Position numbers and translations under genes: made by a program
Shown here: positions 17,367 to 26,169 of the stretch, piece by piece
Position numbering within the stretch: position 1 is the first letter of the stretch
Layout of the letters: every line of letters starts with the position of its first letter
From: Robertmurraya andreesenii
GTDB taxonomy: Bacteria; Bacillota; Bacilli; Bacillales; Cytobacillaceae
Direction of reading: 5' to 3'
Length of the DNA: 64,000 nucleotides
NCBI RefSeq assembly: GCF_030813005.1
Contig: NZ_JAUSTU010000011.1
Span: forward strand, 99,668 to 163,667
Notes under the pieces: model-generated
Database searches by the model: none
What the model saw: only the letters and a program-made list of their open reading frames with translations
What the model was told of the DNA's origin: nothing

Positions 17367-19499
17367 ATGTTCACTTTAGCACGTCTTGTCACAAAAAGTT
17401 ATAAAGTCATTATCACTCTTTGGGCCATACTTATTGTCGTGATGGCCTTTTTTGCTATTCAATTGCCGAGTAAGCTTCACGGCGATGGGTTTTGGATGGA
17501 GGGCGAGCATGCAGAAGTGATGGATATTGCTTCTGAAGCCTTTGATATGCCCGCCGAGACCATGTTCCTTGTGTTTGATAAGATGAGTGATAAACAAATA
17601 GCCAAGACGATGGAAAAAGTCGCCGATCTCGATGTGGTCTCGTCCATTGTGTCACCCCTCGAGGATAACTCCCTCTATTCAAAGGATCTTTCCTATGCTT
17701 TGCTTCAATTTGAAGATAAAGAAGACGACATGCCCGAAATCGTTACGAGTATCCGGGAAGCAATTGATAAGGACAAAGGAGTCGTTCTAACGGGAGCTCC
17801 CGCCATTTCAAAGGACATTAACACAGCGAGTCAACGAGATTTGATGACGGCAGAAGCCATTGGTTTGCCAATAGCGATTATTGTTCTCTTATTCGCGTTT
17901 GGCTCCGTTGTTGCTTCTTTCATTCCACTGATCATCGGCATTAGTACGATTCTAGTTTCATTTGGACTGCTCACCATGTTAGGGAACCGAATTGATTTAT
18001 CGATTTTCGTTCTTAACATCATCCCGATGCTCGGTCTTGCGTTGAGCATTGATTTTGCCCTGCTTTTTATTAGTAGGTACCGTGAAGAAAGGAAAAAATC
18101 TGGCTTGCTCGAGGCTGTTTCTACAACGATTCGCACCGCTGGGCGCTCTGTTCTTTTTTCAGCATTTTGTGTGCTTATCGGCCTTGGGGCGATGATGCTT
18201 GTCGAAGTGGACATCTTCCAAAATATTGCCGTAGGTGGCATGATCGTCGTTGCCCTGGCGGTGCTAAGCTCAATTACCCTTTTACCTTCCATTTTAATAA
18301 TGTTGGGAGAGAGAATTAATAAATGGCAATTGCTAAAGGTGAAGGAAAATGGGGATGATGGCTGGAGAAAATTTGCCAACAAAGTCATTAAGCGTCCGAT
18401 GCTCCTCATGATTTTTTCCATTCTAATCCTTGGCATCGCAGTGATTCCGATAAAAAATATGAAATTAACGATTCCTAGCATTGAGTCCTTGCCAAAATCA
18501 TATGACTCTCGGTCCGCATATGAGGCGATGCAAGAGGCCTTTGGACTTGAAGATACATCAATGGTTTATGCGATTGCAACAAGGGAAAATGGATGGGAGA
18601 ATGAAGAAGGTCTTTCCGAGATAAAAGAATTGGAAGATAAACTTCTGGCTGATCCTTTGGTCGATGAGGTGACAACACTCTTCTCTTTAAGTGGAGTCAA
18701 GTCCGCAAGGGAATGGGAAATGTCCATGCAGGTTCCTGAAATGGAAGCGAAGCTCAGACCTTTGCAAGAGCAATTTATCAAGGAGCACCAGCTCTTTATC
18801 CCGATTACGATTGCTGCTGAGCCTGATTCCAAAGAAGCTCAAGATTGGGTTCGAACCGTTGCGGAGCGATATTCTGGGTACGAACTAAAGGTCGGTGGGA
18901 TGCCTAAATTTAACCAGGAAATTTTTGATGAGATTGAAAATAAGATTGGAGCAGTTCTTTCCGTCATCATTGTTTCAACCTTTTTTATCCTGTTAATAGC
19001 ATTTCGCTCCCTTCTCATTCCAATTAAAGCAATTCTCATGAATATTTTTGGCTTGTCCGCCACTTTTGGTATCCTTGTCTATGTCTTTCAGTATGGTCAT
19101 TTCGGACTTCCAGCTGGAACAATTGCCCTTATCATTCCTGTCTTGGTATTTAGCTTAGTTTTCGGATTAAGCATGGACTATGAGGTATTTCTAATTTCGA
19201 GGATGCAGGAGGAATATGCCCATTCACTAGATAATGACCGGGCAACAGTTGAAGGACTGGCAACAACGAGTAAGATCATTACTTCAGCGGCGCTTATTAT
19301 GATCGTCTTAACTGGAGCATTCGCCTTCACCGATGTGATGCCAGTAAAGCAAATTGGGGTAGGAATTGCGATTGCCGTTGCCATTGATGCAACCATTATT
19401 CGGCTCTTGCTCGTTCCGAGCTTGATGAAGCTATTTGGCAACTGGAACTGGTGGCTTCCATTTCGGAAAGGACGGTATAGAGCGGGGGGCTGGCATTAG
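17367..19499 (+). CDS. MMPL-family (RND superfamily) transporter
   Basis: A 710-residue membrane protein with two internally repeated halves. Each half has one helix, a large extracytoplasmic loop, then a cluster of five helices (first half about residues 165-330, second about 520-690). Family motifs include GLALSIDFALLFISRYREER and FGLSMDYEVFLISRMQEEY, whose Asp-Tyr/Phe pairs carry the proton relay. It resembles YdfJ-type exporters of lipids or hydrophobic compounds. AGTAGGGAGAAAAAG precedes ATG 17367. The substrate is unknown. Confidence 0.9.
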   Translation: MFTLARLVTKSYKVIITLWAILIVVMAFFAIQLPSKLHGDGFWMEGEHAEVMDIASEAFDMPAETMFLVFDKMSDKQIAKTMEKVADLDVVSSIVSPLEDNSLYSKDLSYALLQFEDKEDDMPEIVTSIREAIDKDKGVVLTGAPAISKDINTASQRDLMTAEAIGLPIAIIVLLFAFGSVVASFIPLIIGISTILVSFGLLTMLGNRIDLSIFVLNIIPMLGLALSIDFALLFISRYREERKKSGLLEAVSTTIRTAGRSVLFSAFCVLIGLGAMMLVEVDIFQNIAVGGMIVVALAVLSSITLLPSILIMLGERINKWQLLKVKENGDDGWRKFANKVIKRPMLLMIFSILILGIAVIPIKNMKLTIPSIESLPKSYDSRSAYEAMQEAFGLEDTSMVYAIATRENGWENEEGLSEIKELEDKLLADPLVDEVTTLFSLSGVKSAREWEMSMQVPEMEAKLRPLQEQFIKEHQLFIPITIAAEPDSKEAQDWVRTVAERYSGYELKVGGMPKFNQEIFDEIENKIGAVLSVIIVSTFFILLIAFRSLLIPIKAILMNIFGLSATFGILVYVFQYGHFGLPAGTIALIIPVLVFSLVFGLSMDYEVFLISRMQEEYAHSLDNDRATVEGLATTSKIITSAALIMIVLTGAFAFTDVMPVKQIGVGIAIAVAIDATIIRLLLVPSLMKLFGNWNWWLPFRKGRYRAGGWH

Positions 19500-19522
19500 T
19501 AGAGGGATAACTGAGGGTCTAT

Positions 19523-19549
19523 GATAGCCAATCAATGAGATTGGCTATC
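19523..19549. terminator. Perfect 11-bp hairpin between convergent units
   Basis: GATAGCCAATC, a 5-nt loop, then GATTGGCTATC. It lies between the MMPL gene and the end of the ECF operon. Flanking T-runs are poor, so it may act as a weak terminator or a 3'-end stabiliser. Confidence 0.45.
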
Positions 19550-19557
19550 TTAAACCC

Positions 19558-20388
19558 CTACACAAAAGGATTATAAAATCGATCTCCATCATAATAGGTA
19601 ACAACCATTGAAATGACAAAAAGAAGGGCAAAAGCAATCAAGGTAAGATAGTCTCTTTTCTGAAAGGGACGGGCACTGTACCAGGTTCGCTTCTTATTTT
19701 TTCCGAAGCCACGCAATTCCATCGCATTGCTGATCGTATCAATTTTCTCAAGGCTTGATAAAATCAGCGGAATAATGATTGATGTAGCGTTCTTAATCCG
19801 CTTCGGCAATTTTTCCTTACTGGACATATCAATCCCTCTCGCCTGTTGTGACAAGGCAATATTGCGAAAGTCACGCTGAACATCGGGAATGTAGCGTAAA
19901 GCTAAAGCAACCGCATAAGAGATTCGGTAGCTCACGCCAATTCTATTCATCGATGCGGCAAATTCACTTGGATGAGTCGTCGCAATGAAAAGCAGGGCAA
20001 CAGGAATCACGGTAAAATATTTCAGTGTAATATTGATTTGATAAAAAATCTGTTCGATCGTGACATTGTGTCTTCCAAAAATCTCGAATAGCACATGGCT
20101 TGTCCCATAGATTTTCACACCCTCTTGGGGAGAGAAGACATAAATAGCGATATTATTAAGCAATAAAAAAACCAAAATAAAAATAAGAATAAAGGAAATT
20201 TCCTTCAGTTTGATTTTAGAAATAAGAAAAATAACAATGCTAAAAATAAACAAAAAAGCAAGAATACGAGTATCATAGGTTAACATTGCTGCTGAGGACC
20301 AGATAATAAAACAAATCAGCTTCGTCACTCCGGTCAGCTCATGAATGGGAGATTTTCGGTCAATATACGAGAGCATCTCTACTGCCAT
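19558..20388 (-). CDS. ecfT: ECF transporter transmembrane (T) component
   Basis: A 276-residue EcfT-type scaffold with about five helices. Two cytoplasmic coupling helices contain ARG motifs: SQQARGIDMS and MELRGFGK. These insert into the ATPases. It overlaps the ATPase gene by 10 nt and ends the operon SAM hydrolase - S component - ATPase - T component, which is read from the Met T-box. The set suggests a dedicated rather than shared ECF module. Confidence 0.9.
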   Translation of the reverse strand: MAVEMLSYIDRKSPIHELTGVTKLICFIIWSSAAMLTYDTRILAFLFIFSIVIFLISKIKLKEISFILIFILVFLLLNNIAIYVFSPQEGVKIYGTSHVLFEIFGRHNVTIEQIFYQINITLKYFTVIPVALLFIATTHPSEFAASMNRIGVSYRISYAVALALRYIPDVQRDFRNIALSQQARGIDMSSKEKLPKRIKNATSIIIPLILSSLEKIDTISNAMELRGFGKNKKRTWYSARPFQKRDYLTLIAFALLFVISMVVTYYDGDRFYNPFV

Positions 20389-22091
20389 ATGTTTCGCACC
20401 TCCCGATCATAGGCAATAAATCGTTCCACAAACCTTCTTGGCTCTCCAATTTCTAGGCGTTTCGCCAACTCGAATAGGGAGGTTTCCTTTAGATTTGCCT
20501 GCTGGATAATCCTTGAGTCTGTTAAAATAGCTGCAGCCGAGTCATCTGCGATCTTCCTGCCACCCTTTATCACAATCGCACGAGGCGTATATTCAAGCAT
20601 CAGGTGCATATCATGGGTGATCATCACAATGGTCTTGCCCTGACGATTGAGTTCCACTAAGAATTCCATAATTTCCGTATAGTGGCGTAGATCCTGACCA
20701 GCAGTAGGTTCATCAAGAATAATTACTTCAGGCTCCAACACTAAAATAGAGGCAATCGTAACGCGCTTTTTCTGACCGAAGCTTAGAGCTGAAATCGGCC
20801 AATTCCGAAACGGATACAAACCACAAATTTTCAGCGTTGTTTCAACTCGCTCCTTCACTTCTTCCTCGGGAACTCCACGTATCACAAGACCTAAAGCAAC
20901 CTCATCAAAGATCATATTTTTAGAAATCATATGATTAGGATTTTGCATCACCATGCCAATTCTGAGAGATCGTTCCTTAATTGTATCGTGAGTAATATCG
21001 TGACCGTCAAAAAGGATTTGACCACTGCTCAGTTTTTCAAACCCACAAATAATCTTAGAAAGTGTCGACTTCCCGGCACCATTCTTGCCAACAATACTAA
21101 CCATCTCACCCTTCTCAATGGAAAAAGAAACATCATGGATCGTCTCGCGGCCTGGTTCATAGCTAAAAGAAATATCCTTGAGCTCCAAAATTGGTTCTCT
21201 CTTTTCGCTTGAGGGAACGATGTCCACTGCTTCAACCCATGTCAAAAGCTGGTCTCTACATCCGTCCAAAGCAAAAGTACTCGGATGAGCTGGCTTCATC
21301 TCCTCCATTATTTCGCAGCCTGCATATTTGGCTGCTTTCACGTAAAGAGGCTCACGAATATAGCTTTTTTCCAAATACTTGCTTGCAAGTAGCCGGTCTG
21401 GACTCATATCTGCAACAACACGTCCATCATCGATCACAATAATTCGATCCACTGGACAATGTAGAACATCCTCCAGGCGGTGTTCAATGATCACGACGGT
21501 TGTATTTGTTTCCTTTTGGATGCGATCAATCAATTCAATTGCATATTTTCCGGTTGCTGGGTCAAGATTGGCAAGGGGTTCATCAAACAGGAGAATCCCT
21601 ACCTTATCTACAAGTACACCTGCAAGTGAGACTCTCTGTTTTTGCCCACCCGACAAATGATGGATAGAAGAGGTAAGATACCCATCCATCTCCACCATTT
21701 TGGCCACTTCATCAACAATGCCATGCATGGCCTGCTGCTCGGTACAATCATTTTCAAGGGCAAAGGCAATATCCTCTCCCACCGTTAACCCAATGAATTG
21801 TCCATCTGGATCCTGCAGGACGGTACCGACCATTTTCGACAAGGAAAAAATATCTAAGCTCTTTGCCTCTTTCCCCAATATCTTAAGGCTTCCAGTCACT
21901 TCTCCTTTAAAAGAAAAGGGAACAAGCCCGTTGATACAATGACCAATCGTGCTTTTCCCAGAACCAGAGGGCCCGACAATTAATACCTTCTCTCCTTCAT
22001 AAATGGTGAAATTCAAATCTCGAAGGGTTGGCTCCACCTGACTATTATATTTAAAGCTGTAGTTGTGAAATTCAATGACTGGTTTCTTCAT
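20379..22091 (-). CDS. ECF transporter ATPase with two fused ABC domains
   Basis: A 570-residue protein with two complete ABC cassettes. First half: Walker A GPSGSGKST (about residue 40), signature LSGGQKQR, Walker B ILLFDEP. Second half: Walker A GKNGAGKST, signature LSFGQKKR, Walker B VIILDEP. It is a fused EcfA-A' (YkoD-like) energising subunit. The second signature has F instead of G at the third position. It lies 14 nt after the S component. Confidence 0.92.
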   Translation of the reverse strand: MKKPVIEFHNYSFKYNSQVEPTLRDLNFTIYEGEKVLIVGPSGSGKSTIGHCINGLVPFSFKGEVTGSLKILGKEAKSLDIFSLSKMVGTVLQDPDGQFIGLTVGEDIAFALENDCTEQQAMHGIVDEVAKMVEMDGYLTSSIHHLSGGQKQRVSLAGVLVDKVGILLFDEPLANLDPATGKYAIELIDRIQKETNTTVVIIEHRLEDVLHCPVDRIIVIDDGRVVADMSPDRLLASKYLEKSYIREPLYVKAAKYAGCEIMEEMKPAHPSTFALDGCRDQLLTWVEAVDIVPSSEKREPILELKDISFSYEPGRETIHDVSFSIEKGEMVSIVGKNGAGKSTLSKIICGFEKLSSGQILFDGHDITHDTIKERSLRIGMVMQNPNHMISKNMIFDEVALGLVIRGVPEEEVKERVETTLKICGLYPFRNWPISALSFGQKKRVTIASILVLEPEVIILDEPTAGQDLRHYTEIMEFLVELNRQGKTIVMITHDMHLMLEYTPRAIVIKGGRKIADDSAAAILTDSRIIQQANLKETSLFELAKRLEIGEPRRFVERFIAYDREVRNIWQ

Positions 22092-22105
22092 CTTACTCTC
22101 CTAGA

Positions 22106-22663
22106 CTATAATTCCCTGTGTAAGCTGTTGCTCTTACTGCGTGTTTTCGCGTAGGCAATCAATAAAATTGTTCCGATAACACCAACGGTTACTATGTTCG
22201 ATACCACTGCAAAGAATCCCTGTGCAAATACTTTGTTGGCAGGTTCTGCATAAATCAAAATATCTAATAGAGGAGCAATTAAGAGCCAGCCAATTGCTTG
22301 TGCAAGTACCTGTGTGATATTAAAAGTAATGATCTTTTTCTTGCTAAAATCCCCGGATTCAATATCGATTTTCTTTGCCACAAGCCCAATCAAAAATCCG
22401 ACAATCATCGAGACAACGACCCAGCTCCACCAAACCGAGCCGTATGAAATCGCATCATTCAGTGCATGCCCAATTAAACCAATCAATCCCCCTGCAATAG
22501 GTCCAAACACAATCGCCATTAATGCTAAAAATGCATAGGATGTTTGAATGGATGTATTTGGAATTGGTGATGGAATTGATGCAAATTTTGCCAAGATAAT
22601 GAATACTGCTGCCCCTATCCCAATCGCAACAATCGTCTTTATAGAAAATAATTTTTTAAACAA
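22106..22663 (-). CDS. ECF transporter S component, UPF0397 family
   Basis: A 185-residue membrane protein with six predicted helices and the UPF0397 signature FASIPSPIPNTSIQTSYAFLAL, then FGPIAGGLIGLIGHALNDAISYGSVWWSW. It is the substrate-binding subunit of the ECF transporter. From comparative genomics, members next to Met-type regulatory RNAs (the MtsT group) are predicted to import methionine or its precursors; the Met T-box here agrees with that. Direct substrate evidence is lacking. Confidence 0.85.
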   Translation of the reverse strand: MFKKLFSIKTIVAIGIGAAVFIILAKFASIPSPIPNTSIQTSYAFLALMAIVFGPIAGGLIGLIGHALNDAISYGSVWWSWVVVSMIVGFLIGLVAKKIDIESGDFSKKKIITFNITQVLAQAIGWLLIAPLLDILIYAEPANKVFAQGFFAVVSNIVTVGVIGTILLIAYAKTRSKSNSLHREL

Positions 22664-22698
22664 AATGTCTCTCTCCCTTTTTAAAAATTCTAATAGTT

Positions 22699-23556
22699 TT
22701 AATTATAGATTACTTTCGGAACTTTACGTATAGAGATTTTCCAATTCGCCCCTGATTTCACATGATAAGCCTTGGCAAAGGAGCCTTGGTTGAGGGCAAC
22801 CCCAATCTTATCGAGTGAATTCACATAAAGAAGGGGCTCTCCTAAATGGCTGTCCGCAAAGGATCGACCGTAGGTCATAATGTTCTTGTAAATCTGGCGC
22901 TGTTCATTTTCAATCACCACCTCGAAAGAATCCCCATATTCAATATTTAATTGCTTGAATTTCTCTCGCTCAATATTCGTCCAGAGGTTCCCAAAGCGAA
23001 CATCAAGGATATCAATATTTCCGATAACCGCTCCCTTTTCAATGCTGGCTTCAGTCACAGGCAATTCAATAATGGAATCAACCGATACCTCAGGTCCGAC
23101 CTCGTCAAACGAAATCACACCTGACGCTAGTCTTGCTGCCGTAAAAGCATAGACATCTCGCCCATGGAAGGTATAAGACTCCCCAGAATAGGGCAAGCGG
23201 TTGACATTTTCATCAATGATTCTCGCTGCAACAATCCCAATATGCTTTTTTATCTGGGTCAGTGTGCCATTATCTGGGGTCACGATATATTGGTTGGAAG
23301 CTGTTTTGACAACAACGCTTCTTCTTTCAGATCCGACTCCAGGATCCACGACCGACACAAAGACGGTTCCCTCTGGCCAGTAGGAAATCGTTTGATATAA
23401 ACGGTAAGCCCCTTCCCATATATTGTATTGAGGAATATCATGGGTTAGGTCAAAAATTCGAATCCCTGGGTCGACAGATAACGCAACACCATACATCGCA
23501 CACACAGCTCCATCGCTTGTGCCAAAGTCTGTCTGCAATACTACATAATTTGTCAT
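22699..23556 (-). CDS. S-adenosyl-L-methionine hydrolase (SAM hydroxide adenosyltransferase, DUF62)
   Basis: A 285-residue enzyme of the fluorinase/chlorinase superfamily that splits SAM with water into adenosine and methionine. Motifs: LQTDFGTSDGAVCAMYG near the start, VSVVDPGVGSERRSVVV, VTPDNGTLT and FHGRDVYAFTAARLA; the D-H-R triad of the hydrolases is visible. I chose ATG 23556 because GGAGG lies 9 nt upstream; a GTG at 23571 overlaps that site. As first gene behind a Met T-box and ahead of a putative Met/precursor transporter, it may recycle SAM or a SAM-like nucleoside into usable methionine. Confidence 0.88.
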   Translation of the reverse strand: MTNYVVLQTDFGTSDGAVCAMYGVALSVDPGIRIFDLTHDIPQYNIWEGAYRLYQTISYWPEGTVFVSVVDPGVGSERRSVVVKTASNQYIVTPDNGTLTQIKKHIGIVAARIIDENVNRLPYSGESYTFHGRDVYAFTAARLASGVISFDEVGPEVSVDSIIELPVTEASIEKGAVIGNIDILDVRFGNLWTNIEREKFKQLNIEYGDSFEVVIENEQRQIYKNIMTYGRSFADSHLGEPLLYVNSLDKIGVALNQGSFAKAYHVKSGANWKISIRKVPKVIYN

Positions 23557-23585
23557 CTTCTTTTCCTCCACTTTCAGCTTAATTT

Positions 23586-23636
23586 ATTCGCACGGATATG
23601 GTTCCGGAATGTCCTTAATACCAGACATTCCGTTTT
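23586..23636 (+). mobile_element. MITE family 1, left-end fragment
   Basis: TTCGCACGGATATGG and GGAATGTCCTTAATACC followed by ACATTCCG match the first 50 or so bases of the 185-bp element. The right half is gone. It lies directly after the T-rich tail of the T-box terminator (minus strand). Confidence 0.7.
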
Positions 23637-23643
23637 TAAAAAC

Positions 23644-23955
23644 AAAAAAACCACGTCATTATCCCATCGGATAAGGACGTGGTTTGAACACGCGGTACCA
23701 CCTTATTTCACTGATTGCTCACGCAAAACAGTCTCTGCAAGTACTCGAAGGAAAGATCCCCTTTTATACTGTGGTATGGATAACGAGTACCAAATCTCGT
23801 CGGAACCTACTCATACCAGAGGTACTTTCAGCACGAAACTCAGAGGCCATTGTTCAGATTCGTATTTTTGCTTCTTTTCAGCTACCGAAGCTCTCTGTGA
23901 AAAATAGCTAAATCCTACTTTTTCTCTTCATCGTCTTTTTCAGAATTGTAAGTTA
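23644..23955 (-). ncRNA. T-box leader, predicted tRNA-Met specific
   Basis: On the minus strand the conserved T-box bulge AAGGTGGTACCGCG spans about 23690-23703. The preceding leader has Stem I features (AGAGAG...CGGTAGCTG, AGTAG), a stem III region GTAGGTTCCGACG, and then a terminator with CCACGTC/GACGTGG arms and seven T (23644-23685). In the specifier loop, GAACAAUGGCC offers AUG (23850-23848) followed by a purine, so methionine is the predicted effector. The UGGU in the bulge fits a tRNA with A before CCA, as in tRNA-Met. Uncharged tRNA should allow read-through into the SAM hydrolase-ECF operon. Confidence 0.88.
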
Positions 23956-23961
23956 AGGATG

Positions 23962-23990
23962 ATTATAGTGGATGCTCAAATAAAACGCAA
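23962..23990 (-). promoter_or_regulatory. Sigma-A type promoter of the T-box operon
   Basis: On the minus strand TTGCGT and TATAAT are separated by exactly 17 nt, just upstream of the T-box leader. Confidence 0.7.
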
Positions 23991-24041
23991 GTGTAAGTTT
24001 TAAATTTTTCAGACTCCATTTTAGTGATATACATCATTTAA

Positions 24042-24056
24042 TGAAATGTCATTTCA
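24042..24056 (+). promoter_or_regulatory. Predicted MurR operator 1
   Basis: TGAAAT-GTC-ATTTCA, a 15-bp inverted repeat upstream of the mup-mur promoter. It shares the TGAAAT-N3-ATTTCA form with site 2, 42 bp away (four helical turns), which suits cooperative binding or looping by the RpiR-type regulator encoded in the operon. Confidence 0.65.
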
Positions 24057-24082
24057 AATTTTATGGTATTTTTTGTTTTATA

Positions 24083-24111
24083 TTGAAATTTCATTTCATA
24101 AGGTATAAAAT
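24083..24111 (+). promoter_or_regulatory. mup-mur promoter with overlapping predicted MurR operator 2
   Basis: The -35 TTGAAA (24083-24088) and -10 TAAAAT (24106-24111) are 17 nt apart. The second TGAAAT-TTC-ATTTCA operator (24084-24098) covers the -35 box, so a bound repressor would block RNA polymerase. Confidence 0.65.
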
Positions 24112-24183
24112 GTAATTGTAATAATTAATCGATTCAATAGGAATGCTATAGGTCCACTATTAATTGAACAGGGTGGTGATCAA

Positions 24184-25266
24184 TTGCTGGGATTTTCAAT
24201 TTTTCTTAATGAGGATTGGTCGCAAGAGAAAGAAAGCTATGTCAATCAAATGGCGGATATCGGATTTGAGGGTGTTTTTACTTCATTGCATATCCCCGAG
24301 GATGATGTTTCAAAGTACAATGAGCGCCTAACTTCCTTGTTAGAGATCGTACGAGCAAGAAACTTAAGACTAATGATTGACATTTCAGGTGATGCACTCA
24401 AAAATATCGGGCTGTCATTAGATGAACCTCAGGCTATTTTTGAAAGCGGAATCTCAGGACTGCGAGCAGATGATGGAATTGATTTTAAGACAATAGCCAA
24501 TCTTTCACAGTACCTTACTGTTGGTTTGAATGCCAGCACACTAACAGAAAGCGATTACGAGCAGTTAATTTATCACAATGCTAACTTTAGTAATCTTGAG
24601 GTTTGGCATAATTATTATCCAAGACCCAATACCGGATTGGATGAAAAGTGGTTTTACCGAAAAAATGACTGGCTGAAAAGTAAGCGCTTTAAAGTATGCG
24701 CCTTCGTACCAGGAGATGACAATTTACGCTTGCCGTTATATGAGACACTTCCTACCTTGGAAATTCATCGTTCTGGGCATCCACTTTCCTCAGCATTATC
24801 GCTTACTCGCGATTATCTAGTGGATGATGTATATGTTGGCGACCCTGGTATTTCGGATGCGACTTGTCAGCAATTCAATGAATTCCTTCAACGGAAGATT
24901 CTGCTTCTGCATGCATCTTCCATTAATAAGAAATGGGATTCTTACATTTTCAAGGATCATCAAAACCGCTTAGATGTCTCAAGAGATGTCATCCGCAGCG
25001 AACAATCAAGAATTATTCATAAGCAGAATGATATTCAGCCAGAGAACAACATAGCAAGAAGAAAAGGAAGCATCACAATCGACAATCATTTGTATCTCAG
25101 ATACAAGGGCGAACTACAAATTGTAAAACGTGAACTACCTGCTGATGCTAAAGTAAATGTGATCGGACAAGTCATTGATAAGGATCTGCCATTACTTGAC
25201 TTTATCGAGGATGGGACAAAGTTCATAATAGCTGCTATCAAGGAGGCACATCATGAATCTAAATAA
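24184..25266 (+). CDS. mupG: 6-phospho-N-acetylmuramidase MupG (DUF871)
   Basis: A 360-residue cytosolic TIM-barrel protein of the DUF871 family, in which S. aureus MupG hydrolyses GlcNAc/MurNAc-6-phosphate disaccharide delivered by the PTS. Seen here: LGFSIFLNEDWSQE at the N terminus, FTSLHIPEDD, GLRADDGID, LEVWHNYYPRPNTGLD, FVPGDD, and a C-terminal small beta domain (KGSITIDNHLYLRYKGELQI). The start is TTG 24184 with GGGTGGTGATC upstream. It overlaps murQ by 14 nt. The order mupG-murQ-murP-murR is the same as in S. aureus. Confidence 0.88.
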   Translation: MLGFSIFLNEDWSQEKESYVNQMADIGFEGVFTSLHIPEDDVSKYNERLTSLLEIVRARNLRLMIDISGDALKNIGLSLDEPQAIFESGISGLRADDGIDFKTIANLSQYLTVGLNASTLTESDYEQLIYHNANFSNLEVWHNYYPRPNTGLDEKWFYRKNDWLKSKRFKVCAFVPGDDNLRLPLYETLPTLEIHRSGHPLSSALSLTRDYLVDDVYVGDPGISDATCQQFNEFLQRKILLLHASSINKKWDSYIFKDHQNRLDVSRDVIRSEQSRIIHKQNDIQPENNIARRKGSITIDNHLYLRYKGELQIVKRELPADAKVNVIGQVIDKDLPLLDFIEDGTKFIIAAIKEAHHESK

Positions 25267-26143
25267 ACTAGCTACTGAACAACGAAACCAAAGCACAATG
25301 AATTTAGACACGCTATCCACCATTGAGATTTTACAATTGATGAATAAGGAAGACCAAACCGTTCCTGAAAGCGTCAAAAAAGAACTACCACAAATCGAAA
25401 AGGTTGTTGAAGCTGTTAAAGAATCCTTTCAAAAAGGCGGCCATTTAGTCTATGTTGGTGCAGGAACGAGCGGCCGCTTAGGAATACTCGATGCAGCGGA
25501 ATGTGTCCCAACATTTAGTGCCGATCCAACAATGGTACAGGGATTAATCGCTGGTGGCATGTCTGCCATGACTGTCGCTGTTGAAGGGGCAGAGGATTCC
25601 ATCACTCTCGGTGAAGAAGACTTGCGCAATATTCAACTAACAGAAAAAGATACCGTTCTCGGGATTGCAGCAAGTGGGAGAACACCATATGTAATTGGTG
25701 CATTAGAATATGCCAAAAAAGTCGGGGCAACAACAGCAAGTCTTGCTTGTAACAAAGACGCTGAAATCAGTAAGTATGCCGACATCAATATTGAAGTGGA
25801 GGTTGGTCCTGAAGTATTAACGGGGTCAACAAGATTGAAGTCAGGTACAGCGCAAAAATTAGTATTAAATATGATTTCCACTGCTTCGATGATCGGAATT
25901 GGGAAGGTTTATAAAAACCTAATGGTCGATGTGAAGCCAACGAATGACAAATTAGTCGAACGTTCAAAGTCGATTATCATGCAGGCCACAGAATGCAGCT
26001 ATGAAGAAGCGGAAAAAGCATTCTTTGCAGCTGACAAAAACGTGAAATTAGCGATTGTCATGATCTTAACAAAACTCTCCAAAGAAGAGGCTTCTGAGAA
26101 ATTAGATCAGGCGAATGGATTTATTCGAAACATCATTGAATAG
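25253..26143 (+). CDS. murQ: N-acetylmuramic acid 6-phosphate etherase
   Basis: A 296-residue SIS-domain etherase that removes the lactyl group from MurNAc-6P to give GlcNAc-6P. Motifs: VYVGAGTSGRLGILDAAECVPTF, GIAASGRTPYVIGAL and EVGPEVLTGSTRLKSGTAQKLVLNMIST, all conserved in MurQ; the Glu of DAAEC is the expected catalytic acid. AAGGAGGCACATC precedes ATG 25253. Its product enters amino-sugar catabolism (NagA/NagB, not in the window). Confidence 0.95.
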   Translation: MNLNKLATEQRNQSTMNLDTLSTIEILQLMNKEDQTVPESVKKELPQIEKVVEAVKESFQKGGHLVYVGAGTSGRLGILDAAECVPTFSADPTMVQGLIAGGMSAMTVAVEGAEDSITLGEEDLRNIQLTEKDTVLGIAASGRTPYVIGALEYAKKVGATTASLACNKDAEISKYADINIEVEVGPEVLTGSTRLKSGTAQKLVLNMISTASMIGIGKVYKNLMVDVKPTNDKLVERSKSIIMQATECSYEEAEKAFFAADKNVKLAIVMILTKLSKEEASEKLDQANGFIRNIIE

Positions 26144-26169
26144 CTCAAAATTAAGGAGGTAAGAAAAAA

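Noticed and set aside
23684..23911. 75-codon frame on the plus strand
   Set aside because: It runs antisense through the T-box leader, which fully explains the sequence conservation.
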